Positions 44,222 through 56,595 of a DNA stretch of 64,000 nucleotides are shown here, piece by piece (the stretch's first letter is position 1; the number at the start of each line of letters is the position of its first letter). The stretch is from Whitmania pigra. Taxonomy: Eukaryota > Annelida > Clitellata > Hirudinida > Haemopidae. The DNA is taken from the NCBI GenBank assembly GCA_021613335.1, contig JAJTWR010000458.1:227501-291500 (forward strand). Direction: 5' to 3'. Both the position numbers and the translations under genes were made by a program. The notes beneath the pieces were generated by a model. The model was given only the letters and a program-made list of their open reading frames with translations, made no database searches and was not told the DNA's origin.

Positions 44222-45276
44222 CTAGCACGGTTCGTTGATCCAGCTGAAGTTTGTGGCTTCAAAACTTCCATCATCAACTGGTTGCTGGTTCAACCTGAGG
44301 TCGAATCCAATGTCACTGTCGAAAGAATCTCCGATGGAGCAGTTGAGAGGAGACATCTGATCGTAGAAGTTGTTAGAATCTCTCCACAGATTAAGGTCAG
44401 AAGACTTTAAGGCAGTGCCATGAACCATGAGGTCGATTGGTGAATGATCACTATATAAATCCCTTTTCGCATCTGATTTGTCGTTCTTGGATGTGAGTTC
44501 GTAGTCAAAAGAATATCCGCGATGACTGCCCGATGAATCTTTGTCGTTGAGCGCCTTTGTTTCCGCTTCGAATTGTTCCAAAACTTTGTCGGGGTCGAGG
44601 AAAATGCCACTGCAGCACGACACGCCGTTTGATGTTTTCGTTTCATCGTTTTCCTTCAACTCTCGTGAATTGTTGTCAATGTCTGGAAAAGTTGCGTAAA
44701 AATCTGGCGTTTGAAGGAAATCTTGGGGATCGCCGACAGTTTCGTCGCAAAAATCAGTTCCGAATAAAGCCGAAGGAGGAAAGTCGCAAGAACTTTCCGA
44801 GAGCAAATGTTGAAGTTCGTTGGAAACGTTTGAGTTGCAGAGGTTGGACGAATTGATGGCCGGAAGAGTTTTGGTGATTGAAGGCGAGGAAGTGGAATTG
44901 ATAATGATGATGTCCTTCTGCTCAATGCTGGCGGGTTCAGTGGTTGTGGTAGATGTTGACTTGTTGAGGAAAGGAAACTTGTCTTTAACGATTTCAATGA
45001 AGATGTTTTTTCGAGTGGACGTGCGCGTTCTTTTTGACTCTGGCTCGTTCAGGTAGTCGTCAATACTGTCGTCTGTTTTTTGATCCTTGCTGTCATCAGG
45101 ATCATCCGTGTACATCGACCTAGGGTCATAACCTGGAATGAATGACTTACTGATTGTACTGTTCTGCTTCTTGGAAACTGAGGACACAAGTTGAGTTCCA
45201 AGGTTTTCCTTTTCACCGCTCGATGAAATGTTGCGTGATATGATTTTATTCACCAAGTCCTTTTCTTTGGCCATTT
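44222..45276 (-). CDS. Unrecognised Ser/Asp/Asn-rich protein, last exon
   Basis: Long minus-strand frame, clearly richer in GC than its surroundings, ending in TAG at 44222-44224. It could start at ATG 45274 (MAKEKDLVNKIISRN, about 350 residues). It could instead be a terminal exon: an AAACAG acceptor lies at 45282-45277, and the AAA codon at 45276 would follow it in phase 0. The protein is acidic and low-complexity (SMYTDDPDDSKDQKTDDSID, TSTTTTEPASIEQ) with a short basic patch (ESKRTRTSTRKN) and ends NFSWINEPC. This resembles the activation tail of a transcription factor but contains no DNA-binding domain. A stretch IFIEIVKDKFPFL faintly resembles helix 2 of forkhead domains. It is phase-compatible with the exon at 52072-51839. 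Function unknown. Confidence 0.6.
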
Positions 45277-45319
45277 TCTGTTTATTATTAGAAATTACGT
45301 TAAAGCAGTAAATCATTAA

Positions 45320-46650
45320 AATTAAAATTAAAGATTGAATTTAGTTTTATATTGTATTGAAATCAGTTGAATGTGAAAACAAATCAATGTGTGGAAATGA
45401 AACAGATTGCAAGGATTGCTTATAAGCGTTATTAATAACATCCTGCGAATTTGATGAGGCTAAAATTTAATTATTTCTTACTAATTTAATTAATTGATTT
45501 CTTAATCAAGTAGAACATTAGAAAACTGATTCAATGTATCTAAAGTATCCGATATCTAGTTTTTAATTATATGTTTTGATTGCTAAAAATAGTATTATTT
45601 CAGACTGCAAATTGCATTTTTAACGTAAAAACAGTCGAATGCATCGACAAATATCAGGTTACTTTCGCTTGAACATGTCACAACAAGATGAACATTGAAA
45701 ATATTATTACAATTACTTCTTTACTGAAAAGGCAGCGTTGTTTATGCATCCATTTATTTTTATTACATTCTTTGTTATTTCTTTGTTTGTTATTTTAAGA
45801 CAATTACTTCCGATTCATTATCTCAAAATTAGGGCAAGATGTGATGAAAACTAGCAGAATGTTTGGCGCCCATTATTGATCTGAATAGAGTGATGTGGTT
45901 TATGTGATTGAACTAACTGACGCGGCTGATGTAATTTCCATAAAAAAGTTTTCTTTAAAAAATCTGTTGATGTTTTTGTGTCTCAGTGATCTACAGCATG
46001 GAGCAGGCAGGTTCCCTGCTCAGCGATGCGTGAAAGACAAAATCGATTTAATGGTGTTGCACGGTTGAACCGGCGTGGCGGTTTCGCATGCCATTAATTG
46101 TTCCCTTCCTTCTCCAGAGGAGTCTATCGTCATTTGAACTCTTTGAAGAAAGTTTCAATCAATTGAACACACATCGAATGTAACAGTTAGAAAATAATAA
46201 CAATTTTGAACACAAATCGCTTCGACAAACAAATTATATTATTGGTTATCTTATAAACACAAAAATCGCTTTCCAATTGAAGCTTTTCACAACATTTTTG
46301 TGCGCCATCCCATTCATACATGAAATCTTGATTTTATCCATAAACTCTCTTGTATCGAAGCATTCCATAGTTAAACGTTGTGCAACAATAATTATTTCAA
46401 TAATAATAATTTTACTAATAATTTCGCGAAGAAAAAAGACGATTTGTTCATTAATAATATTATTATACAAATTTTTGTTATTATTAGTTTACTTTTTTTT
46501 TAACTTAATACATTATTTATAAAATATATTAAAATTGATCAAAAAAAATAATTGATGATCTTAAACTAAAATGACATAATGAAATTGGACCACAACCATC
46601 ATTTTTGTTCCTTTTAAGATCTTGGCTGTTTAATTTTTAAACGAATAATG
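45320..46650. other. Non-coding stretch between exon 45276 and AAT array
   Basis: AT-rich, with one GC-richer island at about 45990-46110 that has no convincing frame. Nothing else recognised. Confidence 0.4.
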
Positions 46651-46655
46651 AAAGT

Positions 46656-47160
<505 letters not shown>

Positions 47161-47164
47161 TGGC

Positions 47165-47575
47165 TGAAATGCATTAAGGTTAGAGCCTCAGTCCTACAAA
47201 ACAGACCGCGAGAATCAAGACATTTGCCAATACCATCTTCGATGCCGGTTGCAGAGTTAATGAGTCGTTGGGGCACATCATACAGCGCTGTCGCAGTACT
47301 GGCGGTCCTAGACCTAAACATAACGCCTTAGTGGAGATGCTGGCAGGAAAATTGAGTGCAATGGGGTTCATCGCCAGGATTGAACCCAGAATCGCAAACC
47401 TCCAGATTTGTGTGCATTCAGAATATGTCGTGTGCGATGTGGCAGTGGGATCAGACTCTGCCGACTGATAAAATTCATTTCTCAAAGGTTTAAAAATATG
47501 AACTGCTGGGAATCTACCAATGGATGAAGGAAAATAAAACAAAAAGCATGTGTGAACCAACTAACAGCAGAGATT
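47165..47575 (+). mobile_element. 5'-truncated R2/R4-type LINE, C-terminal zinc knuckle and nuclease region
   Basis: Plus-strand remnant of the same kind of element as at 10.1-15.1 kb. It encodes DAGCRVNESLGHIIQRC (zinc knuckle), then EMLAGKLSAMGFIARIEPRI and VCDVAVGSDSAD. After a frameshift it continues KYELLGIYQWMKENKTK up to about 47575. It begins immediately after the AAT array. Confidence 0.75.
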
Positions 47576-47579
47576 TACC

Positions 47580-47961
47580 AATTTGCAATAAGAACCATCG
47601 TCGATTCTCGATGCAAACCTTTATAATTATTTTCTCCTACATTGCAAACTCAAAGATCGCTCACAAAATCCCCCATGCCAATGGTAAGTTTTGTTGCTCG
47701 CGAATTTGTGAAACGTTGAAACACTGCATATTCGACATATTTGTGCTCAGCCACTCTAAGTTTTTATCTTGCTGAATCAAAAACAGGCTTCTCGTACATT
47801 TGCTTTACCATGTCAGCCTTCCTTTTCCATTCTGATATGGTGTTGATGGAATGCCATGCTGCCGACAAAGGTCCATCTGTTTCTTTTTGTAGCTGCAGTA
47901 TGATTTCATTCTTTCTCTCAATTGACTGATTGTCCACTTTTCTCTTAATATCTCCAGACAT
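47580..47961 (-). mobile_element. Possible pogo/Tigger-type transposase N-terminal remnant
   Basis: A minus-strand frame opens MSGDIKRKVDNQSIERKNEI at 47961 and includes AAWHSINTISEWKRKADMV. A second frame downstream reads MSNMQCFNVSQIREQQNLPL. The layout (a helix-turn-helix start, then a W/F-x-x-Q-R-x-x-x-L-P block) recalls CENP-B/pogo-type transposases, but similarity is weak and the frame is broken. It may be something else. Confidence 0.35.
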
Positions 47962-48192
47962 TTTTAGAACTAAAAATTAGAACAGAAAAAAAAAACAAAA
48001 TAAGTACAACGTTTTACCTCTAAGACAAAATCAGTAAGGGTGGATTGTGTTCGGCGACACAAATGAATCGACATAACCGATGAGAAAATGCTGCGACTAA
48101 GTGGGAATTTTGCGGTCCCAGTTAAAAGTCGCCGATTAGTCACGGGGATTGAGATAACTGATGTAAAGTGGCGAATTCGGCTCTCTATTGCG

Positions 48193-49407
48193 CTCAGGGG
48201 CGCAACCAGCGAAAAATGCTGGGGGGGGGCTCAAGTTTAGAAAAGCCCGACGCAGTCGAAAAATTTTTGAAACTGTTCAAATCAATACTACTAATTTTAA
48301 TTAATAAAGAATTAAAGATAGAACTGATTATTATTATAAGTTTTTATTTATAAGTCTGCAGTCTTTTTTTGTATCTTTAATAATTTATTAATGAGCTTGA
48401 CTATCTTCTGTTTCAAAGTTTCAAGCCAGTTAAAGCAACTGTAAAAAAAAAGTTTATGATATGTTTAAAATTGTAATATGATATGATTGATATCCTAAAC
48501 ATTTCACCTAATCTAAATTATGTATAAAATTAAGATCCTAAACAGTTTAAAACAATTTTGAAATGTTGTAGTCTAAATTACATTTTGATGTGTTTACAGT
48601 TACAAAATAATTTTTCGATCAATCTGTGAAAATCTGTTCACCATTTTATTTACTGGAAGAAGTGCAGTAGTTGTTTTGTTCACAGATATTCTCAATAAAC
48701 TTTGCAAACGACAGGCAGACATAGTCGTCCCGAGATGACTTTTAATAAGGCGAAGTTTAGAAAATGCCCTTTCTGCATCTGATGACGTAAATGTCTGAGT
48801 AAGAGCAACATCGAGCATATGCAACTCGGGCTGAATGCTTGTGGCACAGAAAAGATCTTGTAGTTCGATACACGCATTGGGGTCAGACTGATCAGCACGT
48901 AAACTTGTCGATGTGAATTGGAGCTGTCTTTGCACAGTTTCAGCGTCTTTTCCATGAAGGTTACAGAATTCCGAAAGCTCGGGAGTCATTGTGCCATTCT
49001 GCAAAGCATCAAGAGCAGCCAAGGCAGGGTTGTCAAAACGACATTATCTGATCATCAGATAACCAGCGAAAAATGCTGAGGGGGGAGCTCAAGTTTAGAC
49101 AAGGGACGAAAGCCCGACGCAGTCGAAAAATTTTTGAAACTGTTTAAATCAAAACTACCAATTATAATTAATAAAGAATTAAAAATAGAACAGATTATTA
49201 TTATTATGAGTTTGACTATCTTCTGTCTACAGTCTTATTTTGTATCTTTAATAATTTATTAATGAGTTTGACTATCTTCTGTCTCAAAGTTTCAAACCAG
49301 TTAAATCCCCTTACCCCCCCCCCCCCACCAAAAAAAACCTGATCGGATTTGGAAAAATTGCAGGGTCTCTCCTATTAGCCCCTGCCCCCCCCCTAGTTGC
49401 GCCACTG
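48193..49407 (-). mobile_element. hAT transposon with transposase C-terminus and internal duplication
   Basis: Inverted ends CAGGGGCGCAACCAG (48193) and CTAGTTGCGCCACTG (to 49407) are flanked by the exact 8-bp duplication ATTGCGCT (48185-48192, 49408-49415). The minus-strand frame 49022-48600 encodes the hAT dimerisation domain, with TSSDAERAFSKLRLIKSHLG and then TTMSACRLQSLL. The left-end ~240 bp (48200-48440) is repeated in direct orientation at about 49064-49310, next to the right inverted end. The N-terminal and catalytic parts are missing, so it is non-autonomous. Confidence 0.9.
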
Positions 49408-49415
49408 ATTGCGCT

Positions 49416-49990
49416 CTACATGTAATATCTTATATAATATTCGAAATTGTATAACTAGTTGTAATAATTTTAACTAATACAAAGTAATATAAAGCACTTA
49501 AATGCAACATAATTTTTAATGTTTTAATTATAGTATTATTATATTATATTATTATATAGTAAGCTCAAATTTCCTGATTTAATTTGCCACCAAATTTTAC
49601 AAAAATCGGCCTAAAATGCCTGTTTTGAAAAGATCGCTTCCTTCGAGGAGCCAACTGATGACATAGCTTTTTAATAATTAATGTAATTCATTAATATTTA
49701 ATGAGTTAATTCCTGTAGCTATGTAACCGATATTTATTACTTTACGATTTGATCAGGAAACGTTGGAGTATTACGTCATGCTTGCATTTGCAAATATGCA
49801 TTAACATGTTTCTTATTTTCATACGTTTGGCTTGCTAACGGCCTCCTATTGATTGTGATGGAAATTATTCAACTTCTGTTTTAGGCGTGCAGGCTCTCAA
49901 ACCAACAGCATTTAGCCACGAAGCCTGAAGCTTTAGCTATAGTTAGTTTTAGTTTACATAAAGATAATTACTGTTTACTTATTTATATTC
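49416..49990. other. Non-coding stretch right of the hAT element
   Basis: AT-rich unique DNA with no exon-like frame seen on either strand. Confidence 0.4.
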
Positions 49991-50004
49991 AATGGAATTA
50001 AAAT

Positions 50005-50317
<313 letters not shown>

Positions 50318-50967
50318 CTGTATTCCTTTCTGGATATTCATTTAGAGTGTTTTCATAGAAGTACGCGGACGAATCGAAGGCATCGATAAAAAAAGCAGAC
50401 GAGTTGATACAAGCGGTTCTTGACGTTCAAATTATATTTACAATCATAAGTGCTATTATAATTATTATTCCGAATGTTATTGTAATTTATGTTTTACTAA
50501 TTTTTAAAAAATTGTAATATTTTATATCTTTTAAAATATTAATAAAATGATATATTTATATTTTCAAATGTATTACTGAGCTGTTTTTATTTCCATTAAA
50601 CTTTAATAAATGATGTCTTCGAACTCTTCATTTAAAAATAAAACACTTAATTAATTGCAAATTTTACTTTAGCAATTTGAAGCTAAATTAAATTATTAAT
50701 TAAAATTAAGTTAAGTTATTACCTTAAATAAAGATAATTTAATTAAGTTGCTTGACATTCCCTCTTCATTTGTTTGGATAATAGACTTTTTTAAGCATGA
50801 AAAATGCAAAATGAAAATAATGCAAGTCTCTGAATAGAAATTAAATGCTTTTGCATCACGCAACAGCAGCAACTGAAAGTTCTGTGGAAAGAAGAACTGA
50901 ATGAGGAGAATACGTGAACATGTAATAAACGAGACATAAACGAGCAATTAATAAAATATTAATAAAA
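50318..50967. other. Non-coding AT-rich stretch
   Basis: Between the ATT array and the 26-bp minisatellite. No exon or element recognised. Confidence 0.4.
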
Positions 50968-51122
50968 GGGCAATTACTGAAATATGAATAAATGGGCAAT
51001 TACTGAAATATGAATAAATGGGTCATTACTGAAATATGAATACAGATTGGCAGAGTCTGATCCCACTTCTATTTAATTAATTACTAATTACAACACTAAT
51101 TACTGAAATATGAATAAATGGG
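50968..51122. repeat. 26-bp minisatellite interrupted by a small insertion
   Basis: The unit GGGCAATTACTGAAATATG plus AATAAAT occurs at 50968, 50994 and 51020 and resumes near 51097. Between the third and fourth copies sits about 55 bp of foreign sequence, including GGCAGAGTCTGATCCCACTT, which matches the R2/R4-type LINE fragment at 47445-47463 in opposite orientation. Confidence 0.85.
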
Positions 51123-51838
51123 TAATCAATGAAATCAATGATTTAAAGAACAAAAGAATAATAACAGGAAATAATTGAAAGAAAACAGGGACAGCGAAAC
51201 ATTTGAATGAAAATTGAATGAATAAGAATTATTTTAAAGAACGGCTTTAATGATTTTATTTTCTATTATATTCTTTAACATTTTTAAATTACAGTTAAGC
51301 TTTTCTTAAACAACATTTGTTGCTATTTACAAGTAATTATTCTCCATATTGCTTAATATAGTTGTCGACAAATCATACTTCATTTGATGTTACTAAATTG
51401 TTTATTATGTAATAATAATAGATACTATTGGTGGGTCAAAATAAACTGTATTTATATTAACAATATCAATAATATTCACTGGTTAATTATGTACAACATG
51501 CACTTTTATCAAATATTTGGAACTGCTCACATAATTAATAAGATCAATTGAAATGATAGTCAAATCTTTGAATCAAGTCAAATCAAGTATATTGTATCAA
51601 ATACATCATTGTTATTCAAGGAGTTCATTATTATTCAAGTAGACCTAATTATAATTCAAGGAGCTCATAATTATTCAGAAAATTCGGTAATCATGCCAGG
51701 TTAGCAATGAAATCCCAACAAAGCTAAACAAGAGGTTCACTTGTTGAAAGTAGCAGCATAATTTATTAATTTATTAACTGATTTTTAAATTTAAAACTCA
51801 AGCTCAACCAATGAAAACAAAACAAAAGCAAAAATAAC

Positions 51839-52072
51839 CTCCAATCCTGCCGGAGAATCCACTTTCTGTTGTCTCGATAATGATCTTTTGACATTTTTCG
51901 ACGATGGTGATGATGATGATGATGGAGCCTGCGATGATGACGACGTTGATGATGAACTGTGAGCTCGTGTGACGTTGAGATTGGAAAGCCAATTGAGATT
52001 CGTCAGGGAATCATCAACTAAGCTGCCCTTGTTACTGGACGCTACCTGAACATTTGGCGCATCTCCCGCCAT
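51839..52072 (-). CDS. First exon of an unrecognised Ser-rich protein
   Basis: 78 codons from ATG 52072 (good context GCCATGG) to donor GTTATT after GLE. It opens MAGDAPNVQVASSNKGSLVD, then DSLTNLNWLSNLNV, then a long serine tract partly encoded by ATC/GAT repeats, and ends RQQKVDSPAGLE. The S-L-T-x-L-x-W-L-x-x-L motif resembles the N-terminal motif of FoxN/FoxJ-type forkhead proteins. No forkhead domain was found downstream on this strand in the window. The exon ends in phase 0, compatible with the exon opening at 45276. Confidence 0.5.
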
Positions 52073-52084
52073 GGCGATCGAAAC

Positions 52085-52146
52085 TGTCAATCAACCGATC
52101 AATCAATCAATCAATCAATCAATCATCAATCAATCAATCAATCGTT
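52085..52146. repeat. (ATCA)n tract just upstream of the exon start
   Basis: About 15 units of ATCA beginning 13 bp upstream of the ATG at 52072, so it would lie in the 5' untranslated region or promoter of the minus-strand gene. Confidence 0.85.
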
Positions 52147-54950
52147 TATCGACCAAGCAAACAAGCGATTAATGGTTGATTAATTGAAGTACCTATTAAG
52201 TCCTTAAAGCATTAATTACGATTTGTAGAGGACTTCTGTCGCTGTTGCTGTTAGCTGCAAGTTGATGATTTTAAAGACGAAAATACTAAAACTACTCAAA
52301 CAGCACTCCAAAGATTTCCATCAAGAAACGATTCTTACGCTCGCTATAAAGCCTATAAATCCTGCCACGAACCAAGTTTAGACACGTTCGATGTCCCAAT
52401 TGTTGATCAGAGTGTTGAGTTACAACTTATAAGTTAATAAATAATCTTTCAGCTTAATGTAAGAAGATAATGTTACGAGTTGTAAGATATACAGTCATAC
52501 ATGCAAACAATGACATGTTGTGTCTTAAGAAGATTCAATCTCTGTTTTTATCTTAAAGTACGTCACGCTCGAGGGATTGAGTGGGTCTAAGAAAATGTGA
52601 CATTTTGTGACATGGAAGTTAACCTATGTGTGACGTCACACAAATGCTAAATTTTCTGGAATTTATTCATCCAATTATCCATCCGTCCATCAGCAGTTAC
52701 ATTGAAAGGTGTTTTTCATCCTCATTGTCTTCATATCTTACCTCCACAGGTCTGCGCTACAGGACGAACGATGGGTCCCAGCAGAAATAGCAACAATAAC
52801 AACAATAACAACAATAACAAAAATAATAATAATAATAATTGTAATAATAATATAATAATTGTAATAATAATAATAATAATTGTAATAATAATAATAATAA
52901 TAGCAATAATATCATACTTAAATTAATTATTTTATATAATTATAATAATGCAGTTGTAACATTAATAACAATAATAATAACAGTTTCTTTATTTGGAAGC
53001 TAAAGACCTAGCCGATGTTGGTGCCAAGTGCCTGTGATTGGCCGAAAGACAAATGACGTCATAAATAAGCAAGGAGGTTGCTCCAGCAATGCAATAGGAA
53101 ATTTCCAATTCACCCATCCGTGACCTGCTTGAAGTAATACGTCGTAAGGCTCCAATCAAATGAACTTGCAAGGCAGTAAGCCTTGTAATGAATGTAATGA
53201 ATGTAATGAATGTAATGAATGTAATGGATGTAATGGATGTAATTAATGCAACGAATGTAATTAATGACATGTATGTAATGAATGCAACGAATGAGTTTAA
53301 TGTAATGGATGTAATGAATGTAATATATATGTAATGAATGTAATACATGAATGTATATATAATGATCATGGATAGTGATGGCAACACAATACTGCGTGTT
53401 AGCAAATATTTTCGCCCAATCAGGCCTTTTTATGGCAATGTCACTTTTTTAATAACACTTTTGTCAATATTGTTATTTTATTATATTTAATATTTTATTT
53501 TGAAAGCGCATTATTACTTTTTAAAAATTAAGTCTAGAATCTCGACTCTAGATTAGATTTAATATAGTGCGTGTTATTTTTATTATTAAATCATTATCAT
53601 AATCATTTATCAAACCATCATTATCATCTTAAACAATAGGTTTTTTGTAATTAAGTCTGAGGTAAATTACCATAAAAACTTTACGATAACCGACGGTCAT
53701 TCATCCAGTGTAGTGGAGGATCCACGCTTGAAGGAACAAATTCAGGCATTCAAGATATTTGCGTCGCGCTCCAGCGAATTCGAAGTTTTTTTGATATTTA
53801 TTTCTTTTTTTTTTTGAAAAATCTTGAAAATACGATGTCAATGATATGATATCCTGCTGCTTTGAAATATTGAGGAGATGTGAGAAGCTTTCATGAGGAT
53901 TGAAAACTCTTCTTTGTTTACCAAATTCAACAATTTACATTTATTAATGTCATTACGAAATAGTAATGATGGTAATTACAATAATAATAAAATCTCAACT
54001 GTTGCAAATGTGCAAATATATTTTGTTTCGTTGTTGTTGAAAACAACTGGCCTTCTTGCACATTTTGAAACAATAGATCATACAACAAGTTCCAACACGT
54101 CGACTTGCGATGGTGATGCGTGTTCGTGAATGAAAGAAGGTAATTATTCTATTTACTCCCAGTCACATAAGTTCAATTGTCGCATTCCTTAACAACATTT
54201 TCAACGTTCCAAATTTATTTCACATTTAAATTTAATTATTCTTTACTTTTATTATGTTATTATGTTTGTTCTAAAAATAAACAATTTCAGTGTTTTAGCT
54301 TTTATAAACAACGATAATAAGTTAGAGAAACTCATGCGATCGGTTAGTACTTGAACTCCATGACTAATCGGCTATCAAAGATTAGATTAAGACATAATAA
54401 ATAATATATTTAATATTAAATATAATATTAAATTAATGATTAATTATAATAAAAATATTAATGACCCTCTTTAACCTTATATTGCAACAGCATATCGAAA
54501 AAGAATTTAACATGAAACACCTTTGAATTACTCGATTTTTGAGGCCAATAAAAGTTCATTTCATCAGGTTTGTTGCTAGGCGTTGGTTGCATGGTTTAGG
54601 CGTTTTTACTGTAGAAAATTAAACAATAATAATAATTGTTAGGTAGTATTTGTTGTTGATGTTGTTGATGCTGCTTGATGTAAGAAAAAAACATACATAC
54701 GTTGATTGAATAAGATTTACGATTGACTGACTTGTAAAATAATTGCTGCACATAGCCAGGCTATCTTCATCATTCTGTAAAGATGTCATTTCACTTATGT
54801 CATGTCACCCTTGTCAAAGCATGGATTCGAAGGTCATTCTCCTGCAACCTCCATTAAGAGCTTGACATTCACTTACTTCTACGTCGTCGACCTTACGTCA
54901 CTTTGAGTCGGGATTACGGAGATGCTGCGGAGAGGTTGCTCGATGAAGAA
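52147..54950. other. Intergenic region with simple repeats
   Basis: Contains an AAC/AAT array at 52790-52985 and a 9-bp minisatellite at 53180-53350. The remaining sequence is AT-rich and no exon was recognised. Short frames at 53893-54129 and 52989-53405 have no support. Confidence 0.5.
53180..53350. repeat. 9-bp minisatellite
   Basis: The unit TGTAATGAA (variants TGTAATGGA, TGCAACGAA) repeats about 15 times. The 138-codon minus frame (ITFITFITSIT) is a repeat artefact. Confidence 0.9.
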
Positions 54951-54959
54951 ATGCTGAAA

Positions 54960-56330
54960 TCCCGTGATTTTTACCTCGAGACCTAAGTTTGATTTGTGTC
55001 ACTCTCAAATGTTGGCGACATTTATCAAGTTATTGAATTTGTTCAACAAAGCCTGCCTTATTCATTTGCTGTTGAAATTCTATACTTTTATTCCAGGATA
55101 TTTAGTAATTGCTTGTTACTCCGCCAAGAATCCTCAGAGGAGTTTCACCAGTCTTCAAAGATTTCGGCCCTTTGAATCTCCTTACGTTTTCGGGGGGCCG
55201 CATCCAGTGATGTCTCTGTCGGTTTTGTCTTTTTGGACCCAACTCTTACAACCGGCTATGAGAGGCACTCGTTGGCCTTGTTATGTCACCAGTTACGAGC
55301 ACCAGTGGCCTCTTGCCACTTTCTATCAACACCTGGAGTGCCTCATCTCTTCTAGGTCGGCTGCGACGGTCCAGTCGTTTGCCTCTGAAAGAATGTCTCG
55401 CCTGAGAGTTTGACATCTTTTTTTTCAGACGTGTGCGAAGTCCTCGCGCAAATAAATCTTTCGCTGTTTTGCGATCGTGCGCAAGTTCGCTTTGGAGACT
55501 GCTGCTTTTGCGGCCTCACACACTTCTCGAAGGACCTGGTTATATCGCCATGTGTAATGACCGTTGGCAAGGGCATACGCGCAATTGCTGAGCACGTGAT
55601 GCAGTGTCTCGGTCCCGCCACAAAGCTGACATTCGGTATCTTCTATCAAACCCTACTTCCGCAAATTGTCCCTGGAGGGCAACTGGTCATACATTGTCCT
55701 TATCGCGCAGGCAAGGACATCTTCCACATATCGCTCCAGGTAAGGGATCGTTGCATCACGTCTTTCCATGTTGTCCACTTACCCTGCTGAGATTGCTACA
55801 CCGTCCTCGTAACTCGGTCTTGTTCCACTTTTCGCCGCATTTCCTGGATAATTATAGCTGCTCTGACTGATGAGCTTGCCTGGGATAATTTTGGCAAGTG
55901 GTTCTATCCAAATGCATGACGGTATGTCTGGGTAAGACCTCTCACTTCCTCGAACATCAGCTCGGCAACTGATTCGTCGATCTCATTCTGCACTCGAAAT
56001 TTCCTTCTAGATCTGAGCAGTGGCTTGACTTCGCAGATCCTGCTGTCCGCCGAGTTGTTGAGCATCCACTGCGTTCTTATTTTGGAGAGTTTGTACACGA
56101 TGGACCTTAGTGGTAGTCGCAGTCTCGTGCTCCTACTGTAGAGGGCTACCGATGACAGCGCTGTAGGTAGGCCTAGCCATTTTATGGTGTATCGGTTAGC
56201 TTTTCTCTCCAACTTCTCGAACACTGACAAACCAATCTCATAGATGGTTAACGGCCAGAGCAGTCTTGGAAGGAGCACGAACTGGAGCAACCAGACTTTG
56301 AACTGCTCTTGCAGCAAATTTCGTCTTGTG
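54960..56330 (-). mobile_element. 5'-truncated LINE, second family, 3' part
   Basis: Minus-strand remnant. 56317-55904 encodes the region after the polymerase core (LLPRLLWPLTIYEIGLSVFE, NRYTIKWLGLPTALSSVALY). 55780-55690 continues with a decayed frame. 55649-55425 gives a CQLCGGTETLHHVLSNC knuckle followed by ANGHYTWRYNQVLREV. 55400-55100 holds further decayed frame. Motif order is normal, so this is one truncated copy with frameshifts. It is distinct in sequence from the 10-15 kb element. Confidence 0.78.
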
Positions 56331-56595
56331 TAATTATGGGATGTACAAGTGTAAAAGCGAATTCATAAACCAATAGTAATAATGCTGAAAACACTCTTTC
56401 AATCTACTACCAATTCTGTAATTCACGACAACAATTGTCGCTTGTTCAACTTCAAATTGTCGAAATAATCAGACAAAATAAATTTTCAAATATTTCACAA
56501 TGTCTAAAACTAAAAAGATGACGAAAACATGTCGATTGGACATTTTGGACACAAACCGAGTAGAGCGGTTGGAGAAGGTAGAAAAGATGAGAAAT

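Noticed and set aside
44557..45056. Overlapping frames on both strands within the 44222-45276 exon
   Set aside because: Shadows of the long minus-strand frame; shorter, and without start or splice support.
53893..54129. 78-codon plus-strand frame MRIENSSLFTKFNNLHLLMS
   Set aside because: AT-rich, no motif, no splice partners; length is within chance for this composition.
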